Of a DNA stretch of 24,401 nucleotides, positions 7,998-15,332 are shown piece after piece (the stretch's first letter is position 1; every line of letters starts with the position of its first letter). Under the pieces are notes generated by a model. It was not told where the DNA came from, did not search any database, and saw only the letters and a program-made list of their open reading frames with translations. This DNA is from JBNJEA01 sp051745395 (GTDB lineage Bacteria; Desulfobacterota; Desulfobacteria; Desulfobacterales; Desulfosalsimonadaceae), in the NCBI GenBank assembly GCA_051745395.1, contig JBNJEA010000038.1, forward strand, positions 1-24,401, read 5' to 3'. The translations under genes were made by a program, and so were the position numbers.

Positions 7998-8897
7998 TCA
8001 AACACTTCTACCGTGTGCACTGTAACCGAACCGGTTTAACGCATCCGCATGTTCCAGAGCAAACTGCCGCCCCTGCGGATTGCGCCGGAAGGCAAAGGCC
8101 CTTGCCGGATCAAATCCAGCCGCCAGTTCGGCAATTCTGTCCTGCAGGTGCCAACAGCCGCAGAACCGGAGCACCTTTTCGAGCTCGATCTCCGGCTGCG
8201 AAAGAATTTGTTCATAGCACAGGTCAAGAACCGGCACGTTGATATTTTCCAGCACCTCTTCGGCCCGGGTCATATACTGCCGCCATATTTCAAACGCCCC
8301 TTCCAGCGTATTGCACCGAATCGAGGGGACAAAACCGCCTTTTTTGGGACGAAGCCGGTACATCAATGGATACCTGCGCCATCTGTCAAACCGGGCGATC
8401 CCCTTTTTCCGGCTCTTTTCGTTGCGGGCCACCAGGCTTTTGGCGACATCGACTCCATGGCGCCGGACGTGGACAATGCGTGCGCCGCCGAAAATCTCCA
8501 GCCACAGGGGCAGGGTGAACGTGTTGCGCGGGTCTTTCCATCCCCAAAGAAATTTCCACCGGTCCGGCGGGCCGTACCGGATGTAATTTTTCACCCCGGT
8601 ATAGGCAATCAGCCGCGGGGACCGCAACAGGATGCGCACGTATTGCACATAGACCTCGCGTAATTTCCGATCCGCCAAAAGCCCCGGAAAAGGCCGGGGG
8701 TAATCCCAGTGCGCATGGACGGAATTTAACATCCACCGGTTGAGATCCCGGAAAAACAGTGCTTCATTATTCTCATCCTTTCGCCGGCCCATAAAAACGC
8801 CCAATCGATCCAAAACCCCGGCCACCATCGTGGTTCCGGAGCGGTGGGTCCCGACGAGGATCAAGGGAGAATGTAAACGATCCGCTTGCTTTATCAT
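7998..8897 (-). CDS. Sulfotransferase family protein (PAPS-dependent), second of three
   Basis: About 299 aa. The phosphosulfate-binding loop LILVGTHRSGTT lies at about residues 12-23 and the 3'-phosphate-binding region at WGWKDPRNTFTLPLW followed by ARIVHVRRHGVDVAKSL. The WKDPR stretch is typical of a bacterial subfamily distinct from the heparan-sulfate-like enzyme encoded just upstream. A likely cytoplasmic enzyme sulfating a sugar or lipid-linked intermediate (inference). Start is uncertain: the ATG at 8897 puts the P-loop at the usual distance from the N-terminus, but a TTG at 8939 overlapping the previous stop (TTGA) would add 14 residues and couple translation. Neither has a clear ribosome-binding site. 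Confidence 0.82.
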   Translation of the reverse strand: MIKQADRLHSPLILVGTHRSGTTMVAGVLDRLGVFMGRRKDENNEALFFRDLNRWMLNSVHAHWDYPRPFPGLLADRKLREVYVQYVRILLRSPRLIAYTGVKNYIRYGPPDRWKFLWGWKDPRNTFTLPLWLEIFGGARIVHVRRHGVDVAKSLVARNEKSRKKGIARFDRWRRYPLMYRLRPKKGGFVPSIRCNTLEGAFEIWRQYMTRAEEVLENINVPVLDLCYEQILSQPEIELEKVLRFCGCWHLQDRIAELAAGFDPARAFAFRRNPQGRQFALEHADALNRFGYSAHGRSV

Positions 8898-8935
8898 TTC
8901 GGATAAGGGGTTTCTCCGTGCGTTTGGCCGGTTTA

Positions 8936-9754
8936 TCAACCGGAAAGCCAGTCACTGCAATCCCATCCCAATTCCCGCTCGATGCCGCGTATCTCGTACT
9001 CGAACACCTTGCGCAGGTACTCTTTTTCCCCGGCCCCCATTTCAGAAGCATAGGGACGGGAATGCACCTCCTTGATCCGGATGCCGGCAAACGAAGATAC
9101 TTGAAGGAAACGGCATACCGTCTCAAGGGTTTGCCGGGGATGATATCTCAATTGTTCGTTTTTTAAAACCAGGACATTTTCTTCCGGGAAAAACTGATAA
9201 AGCCGCCGCAGCTGTTCCAGGTAAAACCCCCGGCTGATATAAGAGCAAATCCGATGCTGGTAGGGCAACGCCTGTCTGCACCTTTTCCTTTCATTGCGGA
9301 TGGCATCCCCGAACGACAAGCTATCGGCCTTTCTGGCATGCTCCATGTTCCAGTGGGAATACGCCCGTTCGATCGGATTGCGCAACATCACGATCAGCTT
9401 CATCCGGGGATTGTATTGCCATATCCGCCGGGGGGCATCCTGCCAGTACATGTAAACCGGCGTTGTCTCCCCGATTCTTTCGTGCGCCGGGCCGGGATGA
9501 AAAAAGGCATGATAGGCCGAATAATCGGGCATATTGTTATTGCGAAACCGTTTTTCATCATCAAAGAAATGGACCTCTTTCTGATCGGCCATGCATATGG
9601 CGGGATGCTCACGCAGATAGCCATCCAACGCGGATGTACCGCCCTTCTGGGTCCCGCAAACAATAAAATCGACCCATCGCTGATTCTTATTGAAAAGCCG
9701 TTTTGTTCTCCGGCGTATGCCCTGCATGCTGCGAAACATGAAACGCGATCCCAT
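8936..9754 (-). CDS. Sulfotransferase, heparan-sulfate-sulfotransferase-like, third of three
   Basis: A 272-aa protein. WVDFIVCGTQKGGTSALDGY carries the phosphosulfate-binding loop (GTQKGGT at 34-40), and KLIVMLRNPIERAYSHW (119-135) is the 3'-phosphate-binding motif. The KGGT loop and RNPIERAYSHW are shared with eukaryotic heparan sulfate sulfotransferases and bacterial relatives that sulfate sugars, which supports a carbohydrate acceptor. EVHFFDDE at about residues 60-67 is in the position where these enzymes carry their catalytic base. The frame is open upstream into the flippase gene to 9919, but that part does not resemble the family. I use the ATG at 9754; the ATG at 9739 (GGGATCG upstream) is an alternative. 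Confidence 0.87.
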   Translation of the reverse strand: MGSRFMFRSMQGIRRRTKRLFNKNQRWVDFIVCGTQKGGTSALDGYLREHPAICMADQKEVHFFDDEKRFRNNNMPDYSAYHAFFHPGPAHERIGETTPVYMYWQDAPRRIWQYNPRMKLIVMLRNPIERAYSHWNMEHARKADSLSFGDAIRNERKRCRQALPYQHRICSYISRGFYLEQLRRLYQFFPEENVLVLKNEQLRYHPRQTLETVCRFLQVSSFAGIRIKEVHSRPYASEMGAGEKEYLRKVFEYEIRGIERELGWDCSDWLSG

Positions 9755-9806
9755 CGATAAATTTTGTCTTTTTTGCGCCCGCTGATATACAAACCGGTAT
9801 TGCAGC

Positions 9807-11123
9807 TCATCGAAGCAGGCGCGGGCGGAACACACTGACAATCCCGGTATCCCGGTAGAGCCAGACGGCCAGCACCACATTCCAGACGAGCAGGCCGGCG
9901 CTGGTGGCCAGGGCTGCACCCGCCGCCCCCCAGACCGGAATCAATATCACATTCAACACCACGTTGACCACTGCCGCGATTGCCACCGCTATGGCCGTAA
10001 GGCGTTCCCGCCCCCCCATATTGAGTATCAGGCCCACCGAGCCCATGCCCGCGTTGACCAGTTGGCCGGTGCAAAGAATGACCATCGGCCAATAGGCCGC
10101 TGCGTAATCCTTCCCGAAAACCAGGGGAATCAGCCAGGTGCCGCCGAGCACGAGCCCCAGGGCCACCGGCAGAGCAAAAGCCAGCACGGCCAGCATGCTT
10201 TTGCTGATCAATCGCTGTAGCCGCTGCTTTTCTTTTTTCGAAAAAAGCTCGGCGACTGTGGGGGCAATCGCCATGTTGACCGCCTGCAAACCGAAGGGAA
10301 TCAACATCGCCGCACGCTGGGCCACCCGAAAAAGCGCTACATTTTCGGGACCCTGCATCGCCCCGAGCAAAACCACCGCGGTTTCTTTGTTTAGAATCTG
10401 CATGCTGCCGGCCAAAACAAGGGGGAGCATGCTGTGGCACCATCTCGATGCTTCATAGGCCGGCCGGGCTTGCAGCACCTGGCGCGGCAGCATGCGATAC
10501 AGCAGCACGTGAAAGGATGCAACCAGGATCCCGGTACTTGCCACCTGGGCCCATACGGCATCCGCGGGCCTCAAGCCGCCATCCCAGAAAACCGACATGG
10601 CGGCCACCATACCCATGACAAGCACCGGCCGCAGCATTTGGGCCGTCTGTCCGAGCAACACATGGTGAAGTCCGCGCAAAGCGGCACCCTGGAGCTGCAT
10701 GCCGGACAACAGAAGAATCAGGGACACGGCGATCAGAAAAGGAGCCAGAAACCGGCTGTCCGGGTACACCCACATGGCTACGGCAGCCGCCGCCAGGGCC
10801 AAAACCGCAGAGACCAGAAGGTTTGCCCGCCGGAAATACAAAAGCAGCCCGCGCAGGAAACCGAATTCGCCCCCGGATTTGTATGCGGCCACATCGCGGA
10901 CCAGCAGCAGCTGTCCGCCCAGCATGGCAGGCACCGTCAGAACCTGGATTACAGACAGGCAAAAAGCATAGATGCCGAACCCCTCAACACCCAGGACCCT
11001 TGCCAACACCACTGCCATGGCCATGGTCAAAAGGGTCGTGCTCACCTTGATAAACAGGGAGCCGGCGGCCCCTCTTACGAGATGTTTGCGCAGGGAAAAA
11101 GCAGCGTCCGTCTTGGTTGTCAC
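9807..11123 (-). CDS. Polysaccharide flippase (Wzx-type, MOP superfamily)
   Basis: A 438-aa protein with a dozen or more predicted membrane helices and the N-terminal pattern of MOP-superfamily polysaccharide exporters: a short basic stretch (SLRKHLVRGAAGSLFIKVST), then VVLARVLGVEGFGIYAF. The loop near residues 270-290 (FRVAQRAAMLIPFGLQAVNM) and the GLILNMGGRERLTAIAV segment fit the same family. It would flip undecaprenyl-linked repeat units across the inner membrane. The start is a GTG at 11123 with only a weak upstream GGG; the next ATG would remove the first helix, so GTG is preferred. Downstream, 52 bp separate it from the sulfotransferase gene. Which glycan it flips is inferred from context only. 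Confidence 0.88.
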   Translation of the reverse strand: MTTKTDAAFSLRKHLVRGAAGSLFIKVSTTLLTMAMAVVLARVLGVEGFGIYAFCLSVIQVLTVPAMLGGQLLLVRDVAAYKSGGEFGFLRGLLLYFRRANLLVSAVLALAAAAVAMWVYPDSRFLAPFLIAVSLILLLSGMQLQGAALRGLHHVLLGQTAQMLRPVLVMGMVAAMSVFWDGGLRPADAVWAQVASTGILVASFHVLLYRMLPRQVLQARPAYEASRWCHSMLPLVLAGSMQILNKETAVVLLGAMQGPENVALFRVAQRAAMLIPFGLQAVNMAIAPTVAELFSKKEKQRLQRLISKSMLAVLAFALPVALGLVLGGTWLIPLVFGKDYAAAYWPMVILCTGQLVNAGMGSVGLILNMGGRERLTAIAVAIAAVVNVVLNVILIPVWGAAGAALATSAGLLVWNVVLAVWLYRDTGIVSVFRPRLLR

Positions 11124-11217
11124 AGAAAGCCCGGTTGTCCGAAACCATTGCCGTTTAACAAACGAAAATCCGAATCAAAACAAATGAAAAAACGAAAAAA
11201 TGACCGAAGACAGGACC

Positions 11218-12105
11218 TTACCGGATTTCATCTCCGACCAGCTGCAGCAGGTACCGTCCATACCCGCTCTTTTTCAACGGCCCGGCGATCCGGCACACCT
11301 GCTCGGCATCGATAAACCCCATGCGATAGGCCACCTCCTCGGGGCATGCGATTTTCAGCCCCTGGCGCTCCTCGATGGTCCGGATGAAGCTGCCGGCGTC
11401 TAAAAGCGAGGCGTGGGTGCCGGTATCGAGCCAGGCCGCCCCCCGGCCGAGCACTTCCACTTCCAGATCGCCGCGTGCCAGATAGGCCCGGTTGACATCC
11501 GTTATCTCCAGTTCGCCGCGCCAGGAAGGCTTGACCTGTTTGGCGATATCGACCACATCGTTGTCATAGAAATACAAGCCTGTCACGGCATAATGGGATT
11601 TGGGCCGGACGGGTTTTTCTTCCAGGCCAAGCACCTTTCCCTTGTCATTGAATGCCACGACCCCGTAGCGCGCCGGGTCCTGGACGTAATAGCCGAACAC
11701 CGCAGCGCCGTTTTCCCGGCGGGCCCAGTGCTGAAGCCGCTTGGCCAGACCGTGGGCATAGAAAATATTGTCGCCCAGAATGAGGGTGACCGGATCGGGC
11801 CCGATGAATTGCTCGCCGATAATAAACGCCTGTGCCAGGCCTTCCGGTTCGGGCTGGATGGCATAGGAAAGATCAATGCCCCATTGCGAACCGTCGCCCA
11901 GCAATTGTTCAAACCGGGGGGTGTCTTCCGGCGTGGAAATGACGAGAATATCGGTAATGCCGGCCAGCATCAGCACGGACAACGGATAATAGATCATCGG
12001 CTTGTCATAGACCGGCAGCAGCTGTTTGGATACCGTGTGGGTTAAGGGATACAGCCGCGTGCCGTTTCCGCCTGCCAGGATAATGCCCTTGCGATTGCGA
12101 TTCAT
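11218..12105 (-). CDS. rfbA: Glucose-1-phosphate thymidylyltransferase
   Basis: A 295-aa RmlA/RfbA protein, which makes dTDP-glucose from dTTP and glucose-1-phosphate, the first step of dTDP-L-rhamnose synthesis. The nucleotide-binding N-terminus GIILAGGNGTRLYPLT (7-22) is intact, followed by SKQLLPVYDKPMIYYPLS (26-43), QPEPEGLAQAF (84-94) and LILGDNIFY (108-116) with the metal-binding Asp112. Later EEKP and GLYFYDN are also family-typical. Length is standard for the tetrameric enzyme. The ATG at 12105 has AAGGAAG upstream and overlaps the rfbC stop by 4 bp (ATGA). It ends 94 bp before the flippase gene, a gap that is AT-rich and could hold a weak internal promoter. Confidence 0.96.
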   Translation of the reverse strand: MNRNRKGIILAGGNGTRLYPLTHTVSKQLLPVYDKPMIYYPLSVLMLAGITDILVISTPEDTPRFEQLLGDGSQWGIDLSYAIQPEPEGLAQAFIIGEQFIGPDPVTLILGDNIFYAHGLAKRLQHWARRENGAAVFGYYVQDPARYGVVAFNDKGKVLGLEEKPVRPKSHYAVTGLYFYDNDVVDIAKQVKPSWRGELEITDVNRAYLARGDLEVEVLGRGAAWLDTGTHASLLDAGSFIRTIEERQGLKIACPEEVAYRMGFIDAEQVCRIAGPLKKSGYGRYLLQLVGDEIR

Positions 12106-12659
12106 GGGTCTTCCTTAAAAATTTCCGCCTCCCCGAAACAGGGGGCTTTCCGGTCCCTTTCAGACAGCCGCCGGTCCTGTTCCGGCACCTGCCAGTCGAT
12201 GTTGATCTGCAAATCGTCAAACCGGATACTGCGCTCGTATTCAGGCGCATAAGGCGCATCAACCTTGTAGGAAAATATCGCCCCGCTGCTTAAGACGGCA
12301 AACCCGTGGGCAAAGCCGCGTGGAATAAATTGCTGATACTTGTTTTCTTCAGAAAGCAGGGTGGCCACATGACGCCCGAAGGTGGGCGAGCCGCTGCGCA
12401 GATCGACGGCCACGTCCAGTACCCGGCCGACGATTGCCCGCACCAGCTTGCTCTGGGCATACGGCGGCAGCTGGTAGTGAAGTCCCCGGATGACGCCATA
12501 GCCGGAGCTGGACTCGTTATCCTGGCAAAAGTCAATGTCTCCGATGTGTCGACGGAAAAGGTCCCGACGGAAGCTTTCCATGAAATAGCCCCGGGCATCG
12601 CTGAACACCCCGGGTTTTATGCGGACAACGTCCGGTATGTGGGTTGGTTCAAATTGCAT
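12102..12659 (-). CDS. rfbC: dTDP-4-dehydrorhamnose 3,5-epimerase
   Basis: A 185-aa cupin-fold RmlC enzyme, third step of dTDP-L-rhamnose synthesis (dTDP-4-keto-6-deoxyglucose to the L-lyxo epimer). Family motifs are FSDARGYFMESF (19-30), QDNESSSGYGVIRGLHYQ (46-63) with the catalytic His61, Lys71 in the QSKLVR motif, and FIPRGFAHGFAVLS (111-124). Length is normal. The ATG at 12659 has no clear Shine-Dalgarno sequence: its upstream region is a run of C on the coding strand next to the 7-bp repeat array that separates it from rfbD. It is coupled to rfbA downstream by a 4-bp overlap. Confidence 0.96.
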   Translation of the reverse strand: MQFEPTHIPDVVRIKPGVFSDARGYFMESFRRDLFRRHIGDIDFCQDNESSSGYGVIRGLHYQLPPYAQSKLVRAIVGRVLDVAVDLRSGSPTFGRHVATLLSEENKYQQFIPRGFAHGFAVLSSGAIFSYKVDAPYAPEYERSIRFDDLQINIDWQVPEQDRRLSERDRKAPCFGEAEIFKEDP

Positions 12660-12680
12660 ATTGGAACGGGGGGGATAGGG

Positions 12681-12736
12681 TTAAAGGTTAAAGGTTAAAG
12701 GTTAAAGGTTTAGGGTTGGGGGTTTGGGGTTTGGGG
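12681..12736. repeat. Heptanucleotide tandem array at the rfbD/rfbC junction
   Basis: Eight consecutive 7-bp units: four perfect TTAAAGG copies (12681-12708), then TTTAGGG, TTGGGGG, TTTGGGG and TTTGGGG. On the coding strand this reads CCCCAAA grading into CCTTTAA. The array covers the last ~16 codons of rfbD including its stop codon (12688-12690) and extends 7 bp past it toward rfbC. A 7-bp unit changes reading frame when gained or lost, so length variation would alter only the rfbD tail and the spacing to rfbC. Confidence 0.9.
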
Positions 12737-13656
12737 TGAGAGGGCGGCAAGAGATGCGGGGTGGTTAAAATGGTGTCGAGTACCCGCAAAACGCCATCTT
12801 CCCACGGCGGCAAACACAGGTCAAAGGCGGCCGCGATCTTTCCGGTATCGAGCCTTGAGTTTTTCGGCCGCACCGCGGCTGTAGAAAACGCCGCAGCAGA
12901 AACCGGTTCAACGGATTCCGGCGATACCCTAAGGGGCAGACCTTTTTCCCGGGCGTATTCCACAATCCGGCGGGCATAATCATACCACGTGGTCTCACCG
13001 GCGGCGGTGAGGTGGTAGATGCCGGCAAGATCGGGGGCACGCACCGCTGCCCGGACGGCATGGGCGGCCACATCGGCAAGCAGTTCCGCCCCGGTCGGGG
13101 CGCCGACCTGATCATCAATGACATCAAGCCGGTCCCGTTGATGCGCCAGCCGGAGGATGGAATGGATAAAATTGGTGCCGCCGACGGCATATACCCAACT
13201 GGTCCGGAAAATCAAAAAGCGGCAGCCGCTTTTTTCCACTGCCGTTTCGCCTTCCAGCTTCGTTCGGCCATATACATTCAGTGGCGCCGGCAAATCTTTT
13301 TCAATCCATGCATGGTCGCCGCTGCCGTCAAAGACGTAATCGGTGGAATAGTGCACCAGCCAGGCCCCGGTTTTGCTTGCTTGTTCTGCCAGCGCCGCCG
13401 GTGCCTCGGCATTTAGCTTTGCGGCCAATTCCGGCTCGGATTCGGCCCGGTCCACGGCCGTGTGGGCGGCCGCGTTGACGATGACATCCGGACAGACGCT
13501 GCGGACTGTCGAGACGATGCCGTCAATGTTGGTAAAATCGCCCACCAGCCCGTCACCCCCCTGGCAATCCAGGGCAAACAGTTTGCCCAATGGTGCCAGC
13601 GAACGCTGCAGCTCCCAGCCCACCTGGCCGTTGCAGCCGAATAAGAGGATCTTCAT
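12688..13656 (-). CDS. rfbD: dTDP-4-dehydrorhamnose reductase
   Basis: A 322-aa RmlD enzyme, the last step of dTDP-L-rhamnose synthesis (NAD(P)H-dependent reduction). The Rossmann motif is GCNGQVGWEL (7-16), followed by VIVNAAAHTAVDRAE (58-72), HYSTDYVFDG (102-111), and the catalytic Tyr129-x3-Lys133 in VYGRTKLEGE. Later FRTSWVYA and DDQVGAPTGAELLAD also match. The family usually ends near the DGVLRVLDTIL segment; here about 25 extra proline-rich residues follow (PPSHPKPQTPNPKP), produced by translation into a heptanucleotide repeat array, and are probably not functional. The ATG at 13656 is preceded by AGG at short spacing within an inverted repeat. It opens the rfbD-rfbC-rfbA block; no rfbB is present. 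Confidence 0.95.
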   Translation of the reverse strand: MKILLFGCNGQVGWELQRSLAPLGKLFALDCQGGDGLVGDFTNIDGIVSTVRSVCPDVIVNAAAHTAVDRAESEPELAAKLNAEAPAALAEQASKTGAWLVHYSTDYVFDGSGDHAWIEKDLPAPLNVYGRTKLEGETAVEKSGCRFLIFRTSWVYAVGGTNFIHSILRLAHQRDRLDVIDDQVGAPTGAELLADVAAHAVRAAVRAPDLAGIYHLTAAGETTWYDYARRIVEYAREKGLPLRVSPESVEPVSAAAFSTAAVRPKNSRLDTGKIAAAFDLCLPPWEDGVLRVLDTILTTPHLLPPSHPKPQTPNPKPLTFNL

Positions 13657-13658
13657 TT

Positions 13659-13702
13659 ACCTGTTTTTCCCGTATAACCGTAAAAACCCATTAAAAACAG
13701 GT
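13659..13702 (-). promoter_or_regulatory. Perfect 10-bp inverted repeat covering the rfbD ribosome-binding region
   Basis: On the coding strand, ACCTGTTTTT (13702-13693) and AAAAACAGGT (13668-13659) are perfect inverse complements separated by 24 bp, and the second arm ends two bases before the rfbD ATG. If the RNA folds, the AGG of the ribosome-binding site is paired. It nearly fills the gap between the 75-aa gene and rfbD. It could be an RNA structure, a repressor operator, or chance; the function is inferred. Confidence 0.45.
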
Positions 13703-13711
13703 TGCGCCGCA

Positions 13712-13939
13712 TTATTGCCCGGTATTCGACCGCAGGAAAGAGGCCTGGTCTTCCAGCAGCGCCAAGGCCTCGTCCCGGCCGAGCAACCCCACGACCATGT
13801 TGAGATAGGCATTGGCGGCCGCTACAACCACGTCACTTAAAGAGTGGTCCTCCGCCTGCGCTTTTCGAACCGCCTGCTTCAAGGCAGGGGAAAAAATTTC
13901 GCGTTCAAGGCGCCGGTCTTTCTGCTGCTGCTGGGCCAT
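13712..13939 (-). CDS. Small protein of unknown function (75 aa)
   Basis: Not recognised. The sequence is charged at the N-terminus (MAQQQQKDRRLEREIF), then mostly helical-looking, with a short hydrophobic stretch AYLNMVVGLLG and an acidic/leucine-rich segment RDEALALLEDQASFL. No signal peptide, no Cys, and no glycine-rich calcium-binding repeats, so it is not an RTX-type secretion substrate. AAGGAA about 6 bases before the ATG at 13939 is a good ribosome-binding site, and the gene lies 41 bp after the HlyD-type adaptor gene and 55 bp before rfbD, which supports a real gene. It may act with the secretion set or be a cytoplasmic regulator, but nothing in the sequence decides this. Confidence 0.7.
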   Translation of the reverse strand: MAQQQQKDRRLEREIFSPALKQAVRKAQAEDHSLSDVVVAAANAYLNMVVGLLGRDEALALLEDQASFLRSNTGQ

Positions 13940-13980
13940 GGCATTTCCTTACAACCAATGACTTCATTTGCTTTTAATTC

Positions 13981-15309
13981 TTACGTCTCCCGCATGGATT
14001 TGTCCATCATTTCCAGAATCGGCTCCAGGAGATAGCCGAGAATGGTGCGTTCGTCGGTTTCAATATAAGAAACCGCCGGCATTCCGGGTGACAAATAGGC
14101 ATTTGCTTTTTGCAGCTCTTCTTTATCAATATTGATGCTGGCGATATAAAACGTTTGTTCCCCGGTCGATGTCTCGCGCGTCACCTGGTCACCGGAGACA
14201 TGTCGGACACTGCCGCTCACAGGGGGGGTCGTCCGGCGGTTGAACGCCGAAAGCTCAACCCGTACCGCTTGCCCTTTTTTCACGTTTGTAATTTTGTCCG
14301 GGCGTACCCGGGCTTCCACGATCAATTCGGCCTGTTTGGGGACGATATCCAGAATCGGCTTTCCCGCCTGAATCACCCCGCTTTGCTCGGAATGAATGCG
14401 CATGTTGATAATTTCGCCTGACACAGGCGCTTTGACGGTCAACCGTCTCTTGGCATCGAGCTGGGGAATGATTTTCTCTTTAAGTTCGAAAATCACATCC
14501 TGAATTTCCCCCAGTTCGGCGAGGGCTTCTTCTTTGTAGGTATCCTGCAGGTTGACAATCCGCAGTTTCAGCTCTTCCCCTTTTTTAAAGGTTTCCGCCA
14601 GATCCTGCTTCAGACCCCCGACCCGCCCCTTTCGTTCCGCCAGTCGGCGCTTGAGCTCCAGGATCTGGGCCTTGTCAATGTAATCGGACTCGTACAGGGC
14701 CTGCTTGGCCCTGATTTCTTCCTTCAGCGTCTCAACGATTTCTTTCTGCGCGGTTAATTCTTCCTGTATGCCGGCTGTTTTTTCTTTTAACTGCTCAATC
14801 TGGGAATTGAGCAAAGAGGTTTTTCCCATTAAGGCCGTCCGCCGGGATTGAAAAATCTCTTTTTCCATTTCCATCACTTCAGCCACTTCCGGGGCATCGC
14901 TTTTGGATTTCAGTGATTCCGGAAATTTGACCGCGTCGGCCATTTGACTTTCCGCCCGCAGCCGGGCCGCCTTGGCCGTCTTTGCCCGGATCTGGCCCTG
15001 GGTCATCGAAACCGAGGCATCGACTTGCGTTCGCTTGAGCTTGATCAATACCTGTCCCTTTTCCACCACATCGCCTTCCCGGACGAGGATGTCTTTTACA
15101 ATGCCGCCTTCCAGGTGTTGCACCGTCTTGCGTTCATGGGAAATCTCCACCTTGCCGGGAGCGATCACAGCACCGGAAAAGGGCAGGAAAGCCGACCATG
15201 CCCCCAGACCGCCGAAAAATACCAAAATCACGACAAGCCCGGCCACGATCAGCGGCCTGGGGTTGGCCCGAAACCCTTTTTCTTCTGTCTTTTTCATTGT
15301 CTCTGCCAT
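13981..15309 (-). CDS. HlyD-family periplasmic adaptor of type I secretion (PrtE/LapC-type)
   Basis: A 442-aa membrane fusion protein that links an inner-membrane ABC exporter to a TolC channel. There is a short cytoplasmic N-terminus, one membrane helix at about residues 19-42, then VQHLEGGIVKDILVREGD (63-80), the lipoyl half-motif with the HLEGGI signature of type I secretion adaptors. A long Glu/Lys-rich coiled-coil region follows at about 105-285. The second lipoyl half is VKAPVSGEIINMRIHSEQSG, and a beta-barrel domain with AYLSPGMPAVSYIETDERTILGYLLEP at the C-terminus is typical of the HlyD/PrtE group. The ATG at 15309 is used; an ATG four codons later (15297) is possible. It follows the second ABC transporter gene by 23 bp. 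Confidence 0.94.
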   Translation of the reverse strand: MAETMKKTEEKGFRANPRPLIVAGLVVILVFFGGLGAWSAFLPFSGAVIAPGKVEISHERKTVQHLEGGIVKDILVREGDVVEKGQVLIKLKRTQVDASVSMTQGQIRAKTAKAARLRAESQMADAVKFPESLKSKSDAPEVAEVMEMEKEIFQSRRTALMGKTSLLNSQIEQLKEKTAGIQEELTAQKEIVETLKEEIRAKQALYESDYIDKAQILELKRRLAERKGRVGGLKQDLAETFKKGEELKLRIVNLQDTYKEEALAELGEIQDVIFELKEKIIPQLDAKRRLTVKAPVSGEIINMRIHSEQSGVIQAGKPILDIVPKQAELIVEARVRPDKITNVKKGQAVRVELSAFNRRTTPPVSGSVRHVSGDQVTRETSTGEQTFYIASINIDKEELQKANAYLSPGMPAVSYIETDERTILGYLLEPILEMMDKSMRET

Positions 15310-15332
15310 AGCAATTTGTACCTGTTTATATT

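Noticed and set aside
9755..9919. Extended N-terminus of the third sulfotransferase from a start at 9919
   Set aside because: It would be read out of frame through the flippase C-terminus, and the extra residues are Cys/Pro/Trp-rich without family similarity.
9400..10443. 347-aa open frame on the minus strand crossing the flippase and sulfotransferase genes
   Set aside because: It is in a different frame from both real genes, has a Gly/Arg/Ala-biased sequence, and shows no motifs; both overlapped genes have clear family signatures.
10434..11315. 293-aa open frame on the plus strand
   Set aside because: It lies antisense to the flippase gene, is rich in Gln, His, Pro and Arg as expected for the reverse of a GC-rich membrane-protein gene, and shows no family motif.
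11413..12045. 210-aa open frame on the plus strand
   Set aside because: It is antisense to rfbA and explained as a shadow of its codon structure.
12681..12736. The 7-bp array as a CRISPR or telomere-type element
   Set aside because: Units are contiguous with no spacers, so it is not CRISPR; the resemblance to CCCCAAA telomere repeats is superficial because it is internal, short and graded.
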